A stretch of 64,000 bases of DNA from NCBI GenBank assembly GCA_026936325.1, contig JAPTHN010000011.1, forward strand, positions 26,700,501 through 26,764,500, written 5' to 3'. Both the position numbers and the translations under genes were made by a program. Positions 10,999-23,577 of this stretch are shown one piece after another (position 1 is the stretch's first letter; each line of letters begins with the position of its first letter). Origin of the DNA: Platynereis dumerilii. Taxonomy: Eukaryota > Annelida > Polychaeta > Phyllodocida > Nereididae. Under the pieces are notes generated by a model, which searched no databases, was not told where the DNA came from, and worked only from the letters and a program-made list of their open reading frames with translations.

Positions 10999-11279
10999 AA
11001 CTTTTGACCAAAGTGATAACAATACCTTCTTCGAAGTTCGTTCGCTGAAGGTAAAAAAAAGTGTATGAAGAAAAAGATTGGAACAAATAATTTTGGTAAA
11101 AAATTTGGGGAGGGGAATTGGGGAAAAAATATGCATGGGGGAAATTGTAGGCAAACAATAAATTGTGGACTCAATTTTTTTAAATCAGAAGAATATATGC
11201 ATTGTCAGGTTGCAACCATCAGATAAGAAAGGCGGTTGGAGTTTTAATAGACACAAAATTATGTATTTCATGGAAATGC
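10999..11279. repeat. A-rich word repeat after the minisatellite
   Basis: aaaaaatttggggagg-type words (11040-11170) resemble 5080-5225 in the same orientation, which suggests both belong to the old array unit. No coding support. Confidence 0.4.
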
Positions 11280-11495
11280 AGTAGTAATTGGGCCCATTTG
11301 TTTTGAATGTATGACGTCCTCAAATATTTGTTTCTAAATCAAACGAAATACCTCCACCACTTATTTCAAGACTGCTCCAAAGGAATTAATTTATCTTACC
11401 AAAACTTGACAGACTAGGAATTATTAATTAAAAAAAAAAACAACTTCAAAGCTTCCTCCCCTCCCTGAGATCTAATATGGTCGACCCCTTATATT
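11280..11495 (+). mobile_element. Degenerate copy of the ttatttatttca MITE
   Basis: Order and spacing of words match 61440-61640: a ttatttcaagact stretch, ggaattaatttat, accaaaactga-like, attattaattaaaaaa, then a C-rich end. The copy is strongly worn and its left G-run end is missing. Confidence 0.5.
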
Positions 11496-11782
11496 AGTCG
11501 TGTAATTGATATTAAAATCTAAATAGGGGTCAAATTAAAGGATTAACAGATTTGTTGTAGGTGTTGCGTTTTTATGATACTTTTGTTTTATTTTTGTTGA
11601 ACTTTTGTTGGTAATTATAATTCACTGTTTGGTACAGTTTTGGTGTTTTTGTTATGAGCTTTGTTAAACAATGAGGCTTATATATCCTATATACTCCCAT
11701 GGGCGTATAAGTGAACAACAAAGAATATATGATATATACCAGCCAAATACAGGCTTCTGATTGGCTGATGGCTCATAGGTAT

Positions 11783-11902
11783 GGTATAAGTAAAGGTTAT
11801 TCACCACGGGAGAGGGAATATGTGATTTATCACCCGAGGCCTTTAGGCCGAGGTGTGATAAACACATATTCCTGATCCCATGGTGAATAACTGGCTTATA
11901 CC
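11783..11902. repeat. Fold-back palindrome, copy 2 (120 bp)
   Basis: ggtataag at 11783 pairs with cttatacc ending at 11902. The arms are nearly continuous inverted copies centred on ggcctttaggcc near 11849. It shares gagggaatatgtgat with the palindrome at 4784-4877. A tattggct-like 'gattggct' sequence lies just outside (11758-11766), as also near the palindromic element at 32.4 kb. Confidence 0.85.
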
Positions 11903-12283
11903 GTGAGACAAACACTCAAACAGTCAAACATGAGAGGATAACTGGACAACAAAGAATATGGGAATTATTCCCCTGCAATACTGGCATGTGATTGGATGAC
12001 AGAGGTGTCGAATGGTATAAATCAAATTGTCCGTTGAAAAACAAGCTATCACCTCATGCAAGTTGCAACAATTAAGAATAGATGTTCAAGAACATATAAG
12101 CTCTAGAAGCAAACCATAAGTGAGGGTACACGTTCCCGTACTACAAGCCCCGTAGCATTTCTCAAATTCCTAATATAATGAACTTGACACCGAGTACATT
12201 TTCTCTAACCTTACATATCCTTTAAAAAGCCAAGTCCTCGTGTTGAGATCCCTGTTGGAATTTCGCAGACTTTTTGTACTTTA
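11903..12283. other. Gene-free interval
   Basis: No coding, RNA or repeat signal recognised between the palindrome and the mariner-type MITE. Confidence 0.55.
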
Positions 12284-13273
12284 CGATGGGTTTTCCATAA
12301 GTTCTGTCCAACCTGTCATAACTTTTGTAAGATTTTCATCGGAAAAAGGATTTTAGGGTCAGTTGATATTGAGGTATATTGCAAATGATCCCCGAAAAAT
12401 CAGGTCAAAGAATTCAAAATGAATTGTTGATTTGTTGCTATTGAAACCAAAAGTAATGAAATGCGACCAAGATCTTGTTAAAAGACACATACTTTAAATA
12501 TCTTGTCAAAATATGTAATTATTACAGGAGACATAAAACAGAATATATTCAAAACATTCATAGCCATTTCAAAAAATCCTAAACTAATGACTGTGACCCT
12601 GTCAAAACATCTTCTCATATTTCTAAGCATGTCTAAATAAGATACTTCAGTCTTCATGTTAAGATCTGCTTTGGCATTGGCCCACCTTCTTTTCTTAGGT
12701 TTTCCAGTATGTGTTTTTTTCATTCAGAAAACGTTTATACAATCTTCACTTGCTTCTGTCATTCATCTTCCCTCAATGTATGATAGGAGGTTCTTAATCT
12801 CTCTGCTAGTTTTTATCCAATTCAATTGAAGAAATAGAACAGGTATATATGGTGTCATCGATATCCTAGTAATAGCTTATCTAATTAAAAAATGAGAAAC
12901 TGCATAAGTGATGGTAAAGTAACTGAGATGTGATGACAATACCAGTTTCCATTGTTATTAATGATTTTACAATTAACAGATTTTATTTCATAAAAAAATG
13001 AATATACTTTAATTCAAAAAGTCAAAGCACAGATAATGCAAGCAAGTGTTCAATTCGTTTTACGTGAGCACTACAAAATCTGGGCCGCATTTTATGACTT
13101 CTGGCTTCCATGGCAACAGGTTAAGCATTTAATTTTATCTAAATGATCAGATTTTTTGTTTTTGGCTGTCACTTGAGAATTGCGTCAGTATTATCCCACC
13201 CAAATATCATGTTTCTACATCAAATCTAGCAAAAGTTATGACCAGTTGGACAGAACTTTTGGAAAACCCCTCG
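12284..13273. mobile_element. Mariner-type non-autonomous element (990 bp, TA target)
   Basis: The left end CGATGGGTTTTCC and right end GGAAAACCCCTCG are inverted copies. Both continue into the shared words aagttctgtccaac and gtcataacttttg for about 60 bp, then more weakly. TA flanks both sides (12282-12283, 13274-13275). The TACGAGGG-like start fits mariner-type ends. No transposase frame is present. The right boundary coincides with the start of the segment duplicated at 23578. Confidence 0.7.
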
Positions 13274-13275
13274 TA

Positions 13276-13930
13276 CTGAGGAATGAGAATGTGACTGAAC
13301 TTTTTAACATTTTGAGAAGTGGACATATAGGCCTAAGGCTTTTCAAGACGCACAGTTGTAGCTCACAAAAAGAAAAGGTGGTCTAAGTGCAAACAGGCCA
13401 AGAGTCTGTTTTACCTTGAATAATGGCTCCAAGGATCATAAGAACAATGCTGTGCTCCTTACAAGTCCTGTTAGGTCATAGGTCATTTGATGAATGGCTT
13501 TGGCCTCTCTCTTTCAGGTTCCCTGGAATTTTTAATTAGTCTTCTGGACCCGATGTTCCTTTGAATAGTTTTTATTCTTTTCCCTTTTTCTTTTTGCCTT
13601 GTTTTGTCAATCGTAATTCTCCTTGCTTGACTTCTGTCATTTTCTAATGAGCCATGATGTCACAACGAAGCAGTTACAGAAGAAGATTTTTTTCTCTGCT
13701 ATACAATTAATATCCAGCCTTCTCCGCTATCTCAAAAACATGGTACATTCTCTAAAAAGAAAGGCCAAACGTTTCTAGAAGAGTTTCTCAAGTTTTCAAA
13801 TGTCATGTAGATGATGAAGATATATTCAATTTCATGTTTTCACAGCTTTACAGTGCTGTAAGAATTTACGAATGAGAAAGTTTCAGGTGAAATGGGCATA
13901 GATCCGAAAAATATCATTCACAGAAACATA
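13276..13930 (+). repeat. Duplicated segment A, part 1
   Basis: Clearly homologous to 23578-24220. Shared stretches include ctgaggaatgagaatgtg, ctaaggcttttcaagatg-like, aacaatgctgtgct, caatcgtaattctcctt and ttcatgttttc. The match resumes at 17403 after the intervening transposon. I see no gene in it. Confidence 0.85.
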
Positions 13931-16900
13931 CAGTGAGGTGCGAAAGTTTGGGCACCCTTGAAGGGGGGTCACATTTTTTCAAATTTCAGACACTATTAGC
14001 AGAATCTTTCCAATGTGAATTGTGTGAGTGAAGGATAATACCGATGCACTCAATTTTAGCAGTAAAGAACAATGGAAATATGAAAATATGAAAAAGTATG
14101 GGTCGTTTTGTCTGATTTTACAAGTGCAAAAGTTTGGACACCCCTACATTAGGGTGCATCAGCCGCCCCATGAAAACTAAAAAATAGAGCTAGATACCTG
14201 TACCTTGGCATGAAGTTGTGTTTACTTAGCCAGATGAACATACTAAAAAATCAGCTTGATCAATTAATATTTAGGGGTGCCTCCAGAAGCATATTTCCTA
14301 AGACATTTTCAGGAAAAGTTTTGTTTCCGTAGAATCGCGGTTTGCGATATCTTGACTAATATAAAAGATAGAAGAAAAATAATAGCATATTTGGATTCTG
14401 CAGAAAATTTCCTTCAAAATGAATACCTGGAAGCCATACTTTTGTTGAAACAATGTCGATACAATACTGCAGGATTTGTTTTTACTTGGAATATTTTATA
14501 CGACTTCACTGATAGGTGTCCCCTTTTTTTGAAAGTTTTTCGGATCAAGCTCTTCTTGGGCTCAGTTGTGCCCATATGTGTACAAAGTTCCTACACCAAA
14601 TTTCAGCCAAATCCATTAAGGTTTAGGCACCCCCCCCTCATCTTTGGAGGGCCCTCTGAGGGACCAAAAAATGACTATTTTCGAGCATAAAAAGTGGCTA
14701 TTTTCCTGCCTGAAATCAGTCAGTGCCACTGAAACTGGTCAATGAGGTGTTTTTGAGGGTGGCGAGTTCACCCATAATGATAATGAATCACCCAGAGGTC
14801 AAGATGATGTCATAACATGCTATAACTGCCATTAACTGGTCAATACAGCCCTCGAATACCCAGAATTGGCTGTTGTCGAGCATAAAAAGTTGCCATTTTC
14901 CTACCTTAAATCAGTTAATGCCACTTAAATTGATCCAGTAGGGGTTTCTGAGGATGCTCAGTTCACCTATGATGATAATGAATCACCTAGAGGTCAAGAT
15001 GACTTCTTAACAAGCTATAATTGATCATTTTAGCCACTGGATTAAAAAAAAACTTGCCTGAAATTATAGTGCCAAGAAGATGGGTCCATGTACATTGTAC
15101 AATTGTGCATAATTTTGCAAATTAATGAAATATAAATATTGTCTGAACAGTGAAACATTCTATATTTTCAGGAAAACCAAAAAATTTGGAGTATAGCAGG
15201 GACTATGTTTAGCGAGACTGTTAATGTACATAATCTGTACATATATGGCAAGGTCGAAGGAGGATCTATATCGTAGAATTAATGTGTAGTCACAATTCCA
15301 TGACAAGAATAGAAGCTATTGAATAAATGTAATAATTATTTGACATTTTCACTATGTGCTGTTTCAAAAAAGGTATGGTGACATGGACCCACCTCATTTT
15401 GAATAAAAAGTGTTAGGGCTAGTCTTCATAAGGATAAAAAAAGTGGGACATAGCAAGCTTGTTTTTTTTTCATAGTCACAAAAGTTTATCTAGATCACAT
15501 CATCATGAATAATTGAAATAGGTCTAAGAGATGGAATACTGAGTAAATTATTGCTCAAATTTATGAAAAATAATCAATATGAAGGGAAAAGCGAAGACCA
15601 AGTACCATGCAGTCATATAAACAGAAACTTATGTACAACAGTGACGTCGTACATAATAATTGAAGTAAAAGCATACTGTGCAGTTCATGATCACCATAAT
15701 GTTGACGGAAACATAGCTTCCAGGTATTCATTTGAAGGAAATTTTCTGTAGAATCCAAAAATGTCATTAGTTTTTTTCTATCTTATATATTACTCAAGTT
15801 ATCGCAAACCGCGATCCTACGGAAACGTAATTTTTCCTGAAAAATTCACAGGAAATATGCTTCTGGAGGCACCCCTAAATATTCATCTATCAAGCTGAAA
15901 TTTTAGTATCTTATTTTTGGTGGTAAAACACAACTATGGACCGAGGTACAGCTTGATCGGTTGATGTTGGGGCAACTGATGCACCCTACCCTACATGTTC
16001 TGATATCGATTTTTCTATAACTTTACATAAAAACAATGAAAAAGCTCTAAAATGCTTTGGATAGTAATGTAAGTATTCAAGGACTTCATTTTGTTTGCAT
16101 TTTGCATTGTCTTCCCTTACAAAATGCCACCATTCTTGGCAAATTTTAGGAACTCTGACAACTGTCAGATTATTCAATAAAATTTCATTTATTTTGAGGC
16201 CAGGAGCTGAAAAAGTTTATTTATCACATAATTTTATTTTTCACCTCCTAAACATGACTGATCATTGTTTGGTAAAATTTTGGAACAGGTCAGACTTACA
16301 TCTGCCTAAAATCCCTAAAATGCTATACAATATATGTCAATTTTCAGGGCGTCTGTGTCGGAGTACTTAGCTTTTCTTTTCAAATATTTCTGAAACCTTC
16401 TGTTTTTTGGTTGTGTCGCATAGAAATGACAATTTATACAGTTTTCATCCATAATTTTTGGCCTGCTTATTCTTGCCCTTGGTGAGTCAAACTTGTTTAT
16501 AGCATTCTGGTGTATCAGAGCGATTCCATTTTCAATGCATTTTTGACCCCCTTGTCTCAAAAATCTCAAAGATTGATCCAGAATACTTCAAAAAAGTTGG
16601 ATGGGCCCTTTGGCATGACCCAGGCAGTCAGATTCAGCTATGTAATTGTGATAACTTATATAACATGGCTTTTCATCATCTGCATGTTGACCGTGAAATG
16701 ATGCACCAGTTGATCACATTCAATGCCATAACTTTTGGGGTTTCTGAGGTTGACTTATGAGATTTAATTGTTACAAAATAGCAAAATAGACTAAATAGAA
16801 ACAAAATTAACTCCAAACTGAAATTTTTTCAGCAAAAATAGTCCTCGGCTCTCAACACAAATTTGAGCTTGCATGCTAATATTTATAATTTTGCTGGATA

Positions 16901-17402
16901 TTAACCTGAATATCAATGGAAATCGTTAATATTTTTGGTTATTTTAAATAAAATATTAATTTTGGTAAAGGAGGGGCTAACCAGGTCTCCTGGCCCAGAA
17001 ATATTCAAAAGTTCAGATAAATTGACATGTGCATTTGATGGGGACCACAAAGCTGCTAGGGTTGGGGTCATTGTTTGGGAGAACAATCAAATGTTCACAC
17101 AAAATGTAGTCCCGAGACGCTTACGTTGTTATCCAAAGCATTTTCGAACTTTTTAATTATTTTTATATAGAGTTATAAAAATTAAGATCCAAACTTTTGC
17201 GCGTGTAAAATCAGACAAAACGACCCATATTTTTTTAACATTTTTATATTTCCATTGTTCTTTTTGGCTAAGATTGATTGCATAGGTATCCTTCACTCAC
17301 ACTATTCACATTGGAAAGATTCTGCTAATGGTTTTTCAAATATTTGAAAAAATGTGACCCCACTCTAAGGGTGCCCATTGCCCAAACTTTCGCAGCCCAC
17401 TG
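13931..17402. mobile_element. Tc1/mariner-type element 3 (3.47 kb, TA target)
   Basis: The left end CAGTGAGGTGCGAAAGTTTG is answered by the complement ending CACTG at 17402. TA flanks both sides. Arms of about 350-390 bp (left arm split by a nested hAT-type element) share gggcaccc, gattctgctaatag-like, cattgttctt and cagacaaaacgaccc. The duplicate copy at about 24217 has the uninterrupted site: cagaaacata followed by the right flank. That is direct evidence of insertion after the duplication. No transposase was recognised in 16160-17040, so it is probably non-autonomous. Confidence 0.85.
14150..15988. mobile_element. hAT-type element nested in element 3 (1.84 kb)
   Basis: The ends are TAGGGTGCATCAG and its complement. 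The 8-bp target duplication is perfect, CCCTACAT at 14142-14149 and 15989-15996. Eight-bp duplications and TAGGG-type ends are typical of hAT elements. The inverted arms run about 290 bp (14150-14440; about 15715-15988), sharing aggggtgcctccagaagca, cgcggtttgcgat-like and attcatttgaagga-like words. The interior has a 14277-14690 frame with no recognised domain. It splits the left arm of element 3 and is therefore younger. Confidence 0.9.
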
Positions 17403-17565
17403 TATATACTCAAGGTTTATTGGCCTACATACACGCTTGTGCAAGCTGTGTTTTGAAGAAGATATGATAGGCTACAATCACATCAGTTCATTTTTGTCTC
17501 ACAGGAAATCTAAGAGACAATTCAATGTGCTATTGAGAAATAAGAATGTGACTGAATCTTTATAT
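17403..17565 (+). repeat. Duplicated segment A, part 2
   Basis: Continues the homology with 24222-24385: ggcctaca, cttgtgcaagc, tcagttcat, attgagaaataaga. The last words (gagaaataagaatgtgactg) echo the first words of the segment (gaggaatgagaatgtgactg at 13278), so the segment has terminal direct repeats of about 20 bp. Confidence 0.8.
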
Positions 17566-20500
17566 TAATGTGTGATTCTAAGGATTCTGGGATAGCTACC
17601 AGGTGGTTGCCGTTTTCCATAATTTCAGCGTTCCAGGTTCATTGTTCACCATTCTAATATAGCCACGTGCGTAGATTACTGTTTTTCCTATCCCAAAATA
17701 CCAAATATGACCATAATCATGCTATATTCTTGGTGTTATCTTGCTGGTACGTTTCTTACCGAGAAACTTTCTGCAGCCATTGCTCATTATTCACACAACC
17801 CTCACCACTGTGCATGCTCAAACTGACCTATTTCCCCCACCCCCCACATTCCTGAGAGATCCAATGGTGTTACATTGACCACCTGCTTTTGACACAAAGA
17901 AAAGTATTGAAAAGTTTTAAAATTAGCTTTTCTAATTCTTGACCCCAAAAAAAGTATTGATAAGTTTTCCTGTAACCTTGAAACAAACAGACTATTTCCC
18001 AAGCTGTAACCATACACTGATGTAACTTGATCAGCATCCAATTATACTGGTCTAATTGAAACTAGCAGATTGCCAAATTACTCAGAATCAACTCAAGACA
18101 TATTAAGCATCTTTCTTTGTTTGAATGGGTTTGAATATATTATAATGTATACCTTGTGCTGTGCATTCCACAATTAAAAAGAGGGTTCCTGGCTTTTAAG
18201 TTTTTAATAACTAGAAATGCTAATCCATACTTTAATAAATCCAGATATATCCAGGCTGTATACTTAATCCATTTGCTTGATACTATTTACATGTAATTTA
18301 AACCATGTAAAGTGAACAAGTGGTCACTACAACTCAACCAAGCAGCTGCTGTCTATGTTGGCTGCAGGGTACTGAGGCAGGCCCAGAACCCCGCCCCTTG
18401 GCCCCTACTATAAACAGTATATTTCAAGTAACCCAACACCCAGCACCTTATGGGGTACTGCCAAAATAATTTGACAAGTTACAAGAAAAGTTAGACCGAA
18501 ATTCTGACTAGATCACCTATATTGTACAATCTGGTGGGGTTTTTCTTACTTTCAATCAATTCTTATCATTGTTCATAATTCTTAATAATAGCATAGATAG
18601 AGGCCAGTTGCACTATTTTAATTGAACATTGTTGCCAATAGATAACTTAAAAACTTTGTACATGAAATTAAAACACTGTGTAGAGATTTATAATTAAAGT
18701 TCAATTTCTTCTTTTCAAATTGCGAAGAAAATGAATAATTTTTATGCTATAATGTCAAAGTAAATGAATTCCAATGCAAATAGCTTTGGCAAGGGCGAGG
18801 TAATGTTGAAGAAATATTAGACCGAATTTCTGCTTGGATTCCATTAATACAAATGTTGGTGTTCTTACAGGTACTTACAGGTACTTACAGGTACTTACAG
18901 GTGACTAAAACAAATTCTGGATTCCACTGATACAAATACAGTGTATGTTTTTCTTACTTCTGATGTATTTATATTCAATTACTTTTAACAATGCACCTCA
19001 CATTGAGGTAAAATGCTTTATCTTTAAAAGTCCTCAGGGGGCCTCGGAGGCCCTCCTCTAACTTTGATGCTCTGTCTTTGAAACACAAATTGACTGACAA
19101 GTTTTACCGGAACATGTAATCCATCCTCTATAAGGAATGGATAGGCATACATGTAGATCCAAAAGTTTCACTATTGAGAAATGTGTGTATTTAGGCCTAA
19201 TTTTGGAACCTGTTTGAAAAAGAATATATAAATTTAGTATACTGGGTATATTTATCAAGCAAATATGGTAAACCAGTTGCATTGCATAATACATGGAGCC
19301 TCTTATTTAAGTGGTTCAAGGTCCAATACTCCTCAGTTGGGTGCCAGACACCATTGAATGAAGGTGGTAGTAGAGTTCTATTCAATACATTTTATCTTAA
19401 ATTTACTGAAATTGCAGTCAACAATATATTATTTCCCTTATTTATCTCTACTGTACATTTATCTCTACTGTACAACAACTGTATAAAGTTACTTGCCATA
19501 AGGCTATTCTTTTAGAGCTTGATCACAGCAGATTCTCAGCTGTGTAGCCTGTGTTCTCTGCATGTCATGAGAAAAACTTATTACTGGTCAGTCGCAGATC
19601 CAGACAGTGTGGTCTGGAAATAGAAGGGGGGGGGGGCAAGCATGTTTTAGAAATAGAAGGGGGGAGGGCATCCCTCCACTGGATATGCCGCTACTGGTAA
19701 GGGGGTGCCATTTGATATTTAGGTTTTCTTGCTCAGTTTGGGTGAAATAAATAGGCCTAAGTTCATTTTGGACAGTCTTGAAATATGTTTATATTTTGCT
19801 GTTCAACATGTTTCTATATTTTTTTATCAAATTGCAATGGAATTTATACGTTCTCATGCAATTAAAGAATTTGAATTTAAAATGATTTCTGGTGGGGACA
19901 CTTCTTAAGAAGGTGTTCCTTGATTCAGGGATGGACATTCGGGGACATTTTACTTACTGCCAGTGGCCGAGTGACATTTAAAAAACATAGCCTGTTGGGC
20001 ATTGTTCAATAGAATATAAAAAGCGGCAAATTATGATTTTCAAATGACCAGGGGACAAAGATGAGGGGTCCAGGATTGAGGGGATGTAAGACTAGAAAGG
20101 CTAAAGCCTAAATGAGGAGCTATGAGGGGCGCAAGATTAGATGGGCAAAATTAATGAGGCCAGATGATGTGGGCAATAAAGGGCCACACATATCCGACAT
20201 ATATAAAAATATTTGTGATAACGAAAGACAGAGGTAAGCATATTGACAGTACATTTTTCATTATATTAAGACTCTACCCGTCGTAAGACGGGTACACTGC
20301 TTGACCTATTAATACAATCATAAGTAATAGAGAACTTAATATTAAAGAGGAAGTCTTAGTGGAACATGCCATGAGATATCTTCGTCGACCAACAGATGAG
20401 ACTCGCAATGAAAGACTTTAGTAGACATGTATCCATTGGATCAGAAGTACCCTGTTCAATGCTTTTGGCTTCTTAGAAGTTTGAGAAGTTTTATTGGGTA

Positions 20501-20849
20501 TCCAATGTCAGTACGAAAACTGTTTTGGCTTGGAGCCCGCATTAACATGATAACATTCAACAAGACTAGGAGCACATAATATATAAAATCACATATTTAA
20601 ATCACATATGGCATTAAAATCACAGTACATTATTTATAAAAAAAATTACAAATAGTATTAATAGCTACTGTCCCCTGATATGTTTTATAAGCTCTTTTTT
20701 TAATTTATAAAAATCCTCGGCGTTTCTTATTGACAGAGGGATATCATTCTAAGTTCGACTGGCATTCCTTTCCAGTGATTTGGTGTGGCAACGTTTCTTG
20801 TGAAGGTCTTTTCCTGATGCTGGTCTTGTAATAATTATTATATGTCAGT
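17566..20849. other. Gene-free interval, absent from the second duplicate
   Basis: About 3.3 kb between the two parts of the left duplicate. Only about 95 bp separate the corresponding parts on the right (24386-24480). Contents are AT-rich unique sequence, short G-runs near 19627-19660 and chance frames. I find no inverted ends that would name it as one insertion. Deletion from the right copy is equally possible. Confidence 0.5.
18865..18902 (+). repeat. 10-bp tandem repeat acttacaggt
   Basis: Three to four perfect copies of acttacaggt. Each copy contains the juxtaposition cag|gt, which resembles a splice acceptor next to a donor. It is short and not otherwise supported as splicing signal. 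Confidence 0.85.
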
Positions 20850-23040
20850 GCCATACATGGGTCAAAATTTGCCAAATTTATATGAATACTTGTCTGTGGT
20901 CTTTCATTTAATTAGCATTGCCAAAAGACAGAAAAGAACATGGAGGACATTTTCTATCATTTGACACAATTTGCAGATATATAAGAAAACTGGCAACAGT
21001 CCGCCTTGTAATATCTGTCACTTTCATGAAATCTCAAAAATTATCTCACAGTCACAGCTCACAGAAAATGAGATCTACTTATGGGCACAACTTACCTGAC
21101 ACAGTGAGTCTGATGTGACAGGTCAAAAGGGCCTAGTTGCTGTGATATCAGACAGATGACAGAATAATTTTCTCATCACAAGCACAGTTGCTCCTTTGCT
21201 GAGAGAAATCAATACACCAACAAGACCTGCCATTGTTAAGTGGCAATAACCAACCACTCTGAATTATTTCAATTGATCTAACTCTTGCATAGTGGCATGC
21301 ATTGCGTGTGGATCATATATGTTTCTGAATAACAAAATAAGGTATGAATAAAGGTCTGCTAACTTGGTGTGAGGGAGTTGAAGGCTGTTGCAGAAGGAGT
21401 TCTTGTTTACCACACTTGTAAAAACGAGAAAACTGACTCATTTTACTAAAAGACAATAACAGAACTCTAACAGGTACATCTTTGTTAAAATACTGTTTAA
21501 ATGTTCATCCGCTTTTCCAAAGACCATTAGAGAATGAGATAGGATACAAATAAAATGACAAAGTTACCGAAAAGTTGTGAAAGCTTCTATGATATTAACA
21601 CAACTCAGTCCTGCCCAAGGAGAATACATGAAATAGGCAATTAAATTAGTTTACTTTGCATGATCCTGAGAGACAGAGAGACGTGTGATGCTTCAGAATC
21701 GACGTGTTGTTGGCAGTAAGGCAATACATAAAATGACATATAAACCGCAGAAAAAAATGTCTTTTTCCTACAAAGTATGTGAATGAAGCTCAGCTAAAGG
21801 CACTGTGCAGCCTTTTTGCATGGTCCAGCATGGAGTATTTAGAGACTATGCTTTTTGTCACAGAAGTCATGGACTCAAAATTTTTGATTAATTTACTTAG
21901 TAATTGAGTCATTGGTGGTGTTATTTTGATATGTACGCAGCTACTAACACTAGTGGACATTGTCCCTCACATGGGTACTTGCAGCAGATTTGATTACCAG
22001 TGACAACTGCATGCAAGGTACCTGAGAAGCCACTTAGAGCCAAACATTTTTCCATCCACTTGCAGAGCATGAGGTCCCTTTAGAATGCCCGATTCCAGAA
22101 GCGAGTTGGTCAAAAGTGAAAATCTCTTGTTTGATAGACTTTACAGATTTCCTCTCACAATAGTTCATCACAAACTGTCAAAAATATATTTTGGGAAAAA
22201 TATTTTTGTTTACCTAGTCAATCTGAAAAGAGTAACACAAGACAAATTTGATGATCTTTTAATGAAATTCATATGTTAGAATCTGACTTTGACTCCACCC
22301 AAAAACGAAAGTCATGCCTCCAACTCCACCTGAACACCTCCTATTACAAAGACGTGGCACATTGCAATGTGACAAGTTTGTTTGTAGATCATGCTTTAGT
22401 TTTTCATTTGATATTTGACTTCCACATATGTAAACTAGACTCTGAACCAAGGGGTATGTAATGTGTAGTTATATAATTCAAGAACAACGAGATGGGAGGT
22501 AGTTACGGAAGTAATTGTGAGCAAATGTATAGAGCAGCAGACGTTATTCAGGTCTCTGGTATGATCACATTATTTGCAGGAAACTGCCCTCAAGGGAAAT
22601 AGCCTTCTTTGTATAAATTGTCTCCCAAATGAAAAGACTCAATGGAGTGCCAAAGAGGAGTACATATAAATAGAAAAAAAAACTGTGTTATATACCACTC
22701 ACTGGCAGTGGATGTTCGTCTATCTGAATGAATTCTGGCTTCTGTAAATGACAGAACTTTTGACCTTAAGATGAATGCCAGTTGTAATGTTAGATATACT
22801 GGATCCTAACAGGTACACTGGTACAGTGCAGCCTGGAAGTAAGTGAACTGGCTGATTTTTTGCTATTGGGCAATGCTACACATCATCAACTGCATGCTTG
22901 TGGTTACAAGCATGCTCCTGAGAAAACATATGGGGTCATAAAGGACAATGTTTGAGGCATGTCAGAAACAAATTCTGCCAATTGCATTTTTTCGTAAGAC
23001 TGGTACATATGCGTCAAAAAGTAAGTGAACCCCTCCTTCC
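20850..23040 (+). repeat. Large duplicated segment P
   Basis: Matches 24481-27380 in order and orientation. Examples are acatgggtcaaaatttgcc at 20855 with a near-identical stretch at 24488, and 22277-22461 with 26609-26793 at about 96% identity. Short frames in both copies (22273-22461, 26605-26793) differ by one synonymous and six replacement changes, so no protein is being maintained. The other strand carries a stop in one copy. Parts (22540-22660) also resemble the unit at 33420-34730, so this may be an older outlier of that array family. Confidence 0.8.
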
Positions 23041-23180
23041 AATTGAAATAAAATTGGCCTTCCCATTGAAATAAAATTGGCCTTGTGTTAAAAACTTGAT
23101 ACAAATAATCTATCTGAAGAAATGGGTGAATACAAGGGTTTTTAGGAATAAATTAAGTGGAACAACTAGGCCCATAATGC

Positions 23181-23380
23181 GGCACAACTTACCCTGGTAC
23201 CGGGGCAAATTGTGCCACTTGACCTACTTTTTGCAAATGCCTACCATAGTCGGACTGCCCTGAAACGTCCGTTAATTCTTGCCAACGTATTATATTTTGA
23301 TGTCTGATTTTCAAACTACATGATTAAGCTTCGGTTTTTCAGAAAATCAGCCTGACACAAAAAATGGCACAACTTACCCC
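23181..23380. repeat. ggcacaacttacccc word element
   Basis: ggcacaacttaccc at 23181-23194 is followed at once by its near-complement ggggcaaattgtgcc at 23202-23216, making a hairpin. A third copy, ggcacaacttacccc, is at 23366-23380. The enclosed 200 bp looks like a small MITE or its remnant. No target duplication could be established. Confidence 0.6.
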
Positions 23381-23577
23381 GGTCTCCCTATCTACTGTGT
23401 GTTGAATAATTGCTGAACAAATGAGAAAAACAGAGCAACAAATGCCCCTTGTGATATAGACGTACTCTGATCTGATCCGATATTCTAGTGTTGGCCAATA
23501 AACATTTTGGATAGCAGGCAGTCAATGAGTTTCAACAAGACAGATTTTACTTCAGCATACGAGACAACTCAATGACT

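Noticed and set aside
10880-11174. Overlapping minus-strand frames rich in Arg, Gly and Ala
   Set aside because: Three frames are open at once because of the GC-rich minisatellite. None has other support.
22830-23100. Tc1-like end (acagtgcagcctggaagtaagtgaac) suggesting an element boundary
   Set aside because: The same sequence lies in Q near 27165, but no inverted partner with flanking TA was found. It may be a worn end; evidence is too weak to call.
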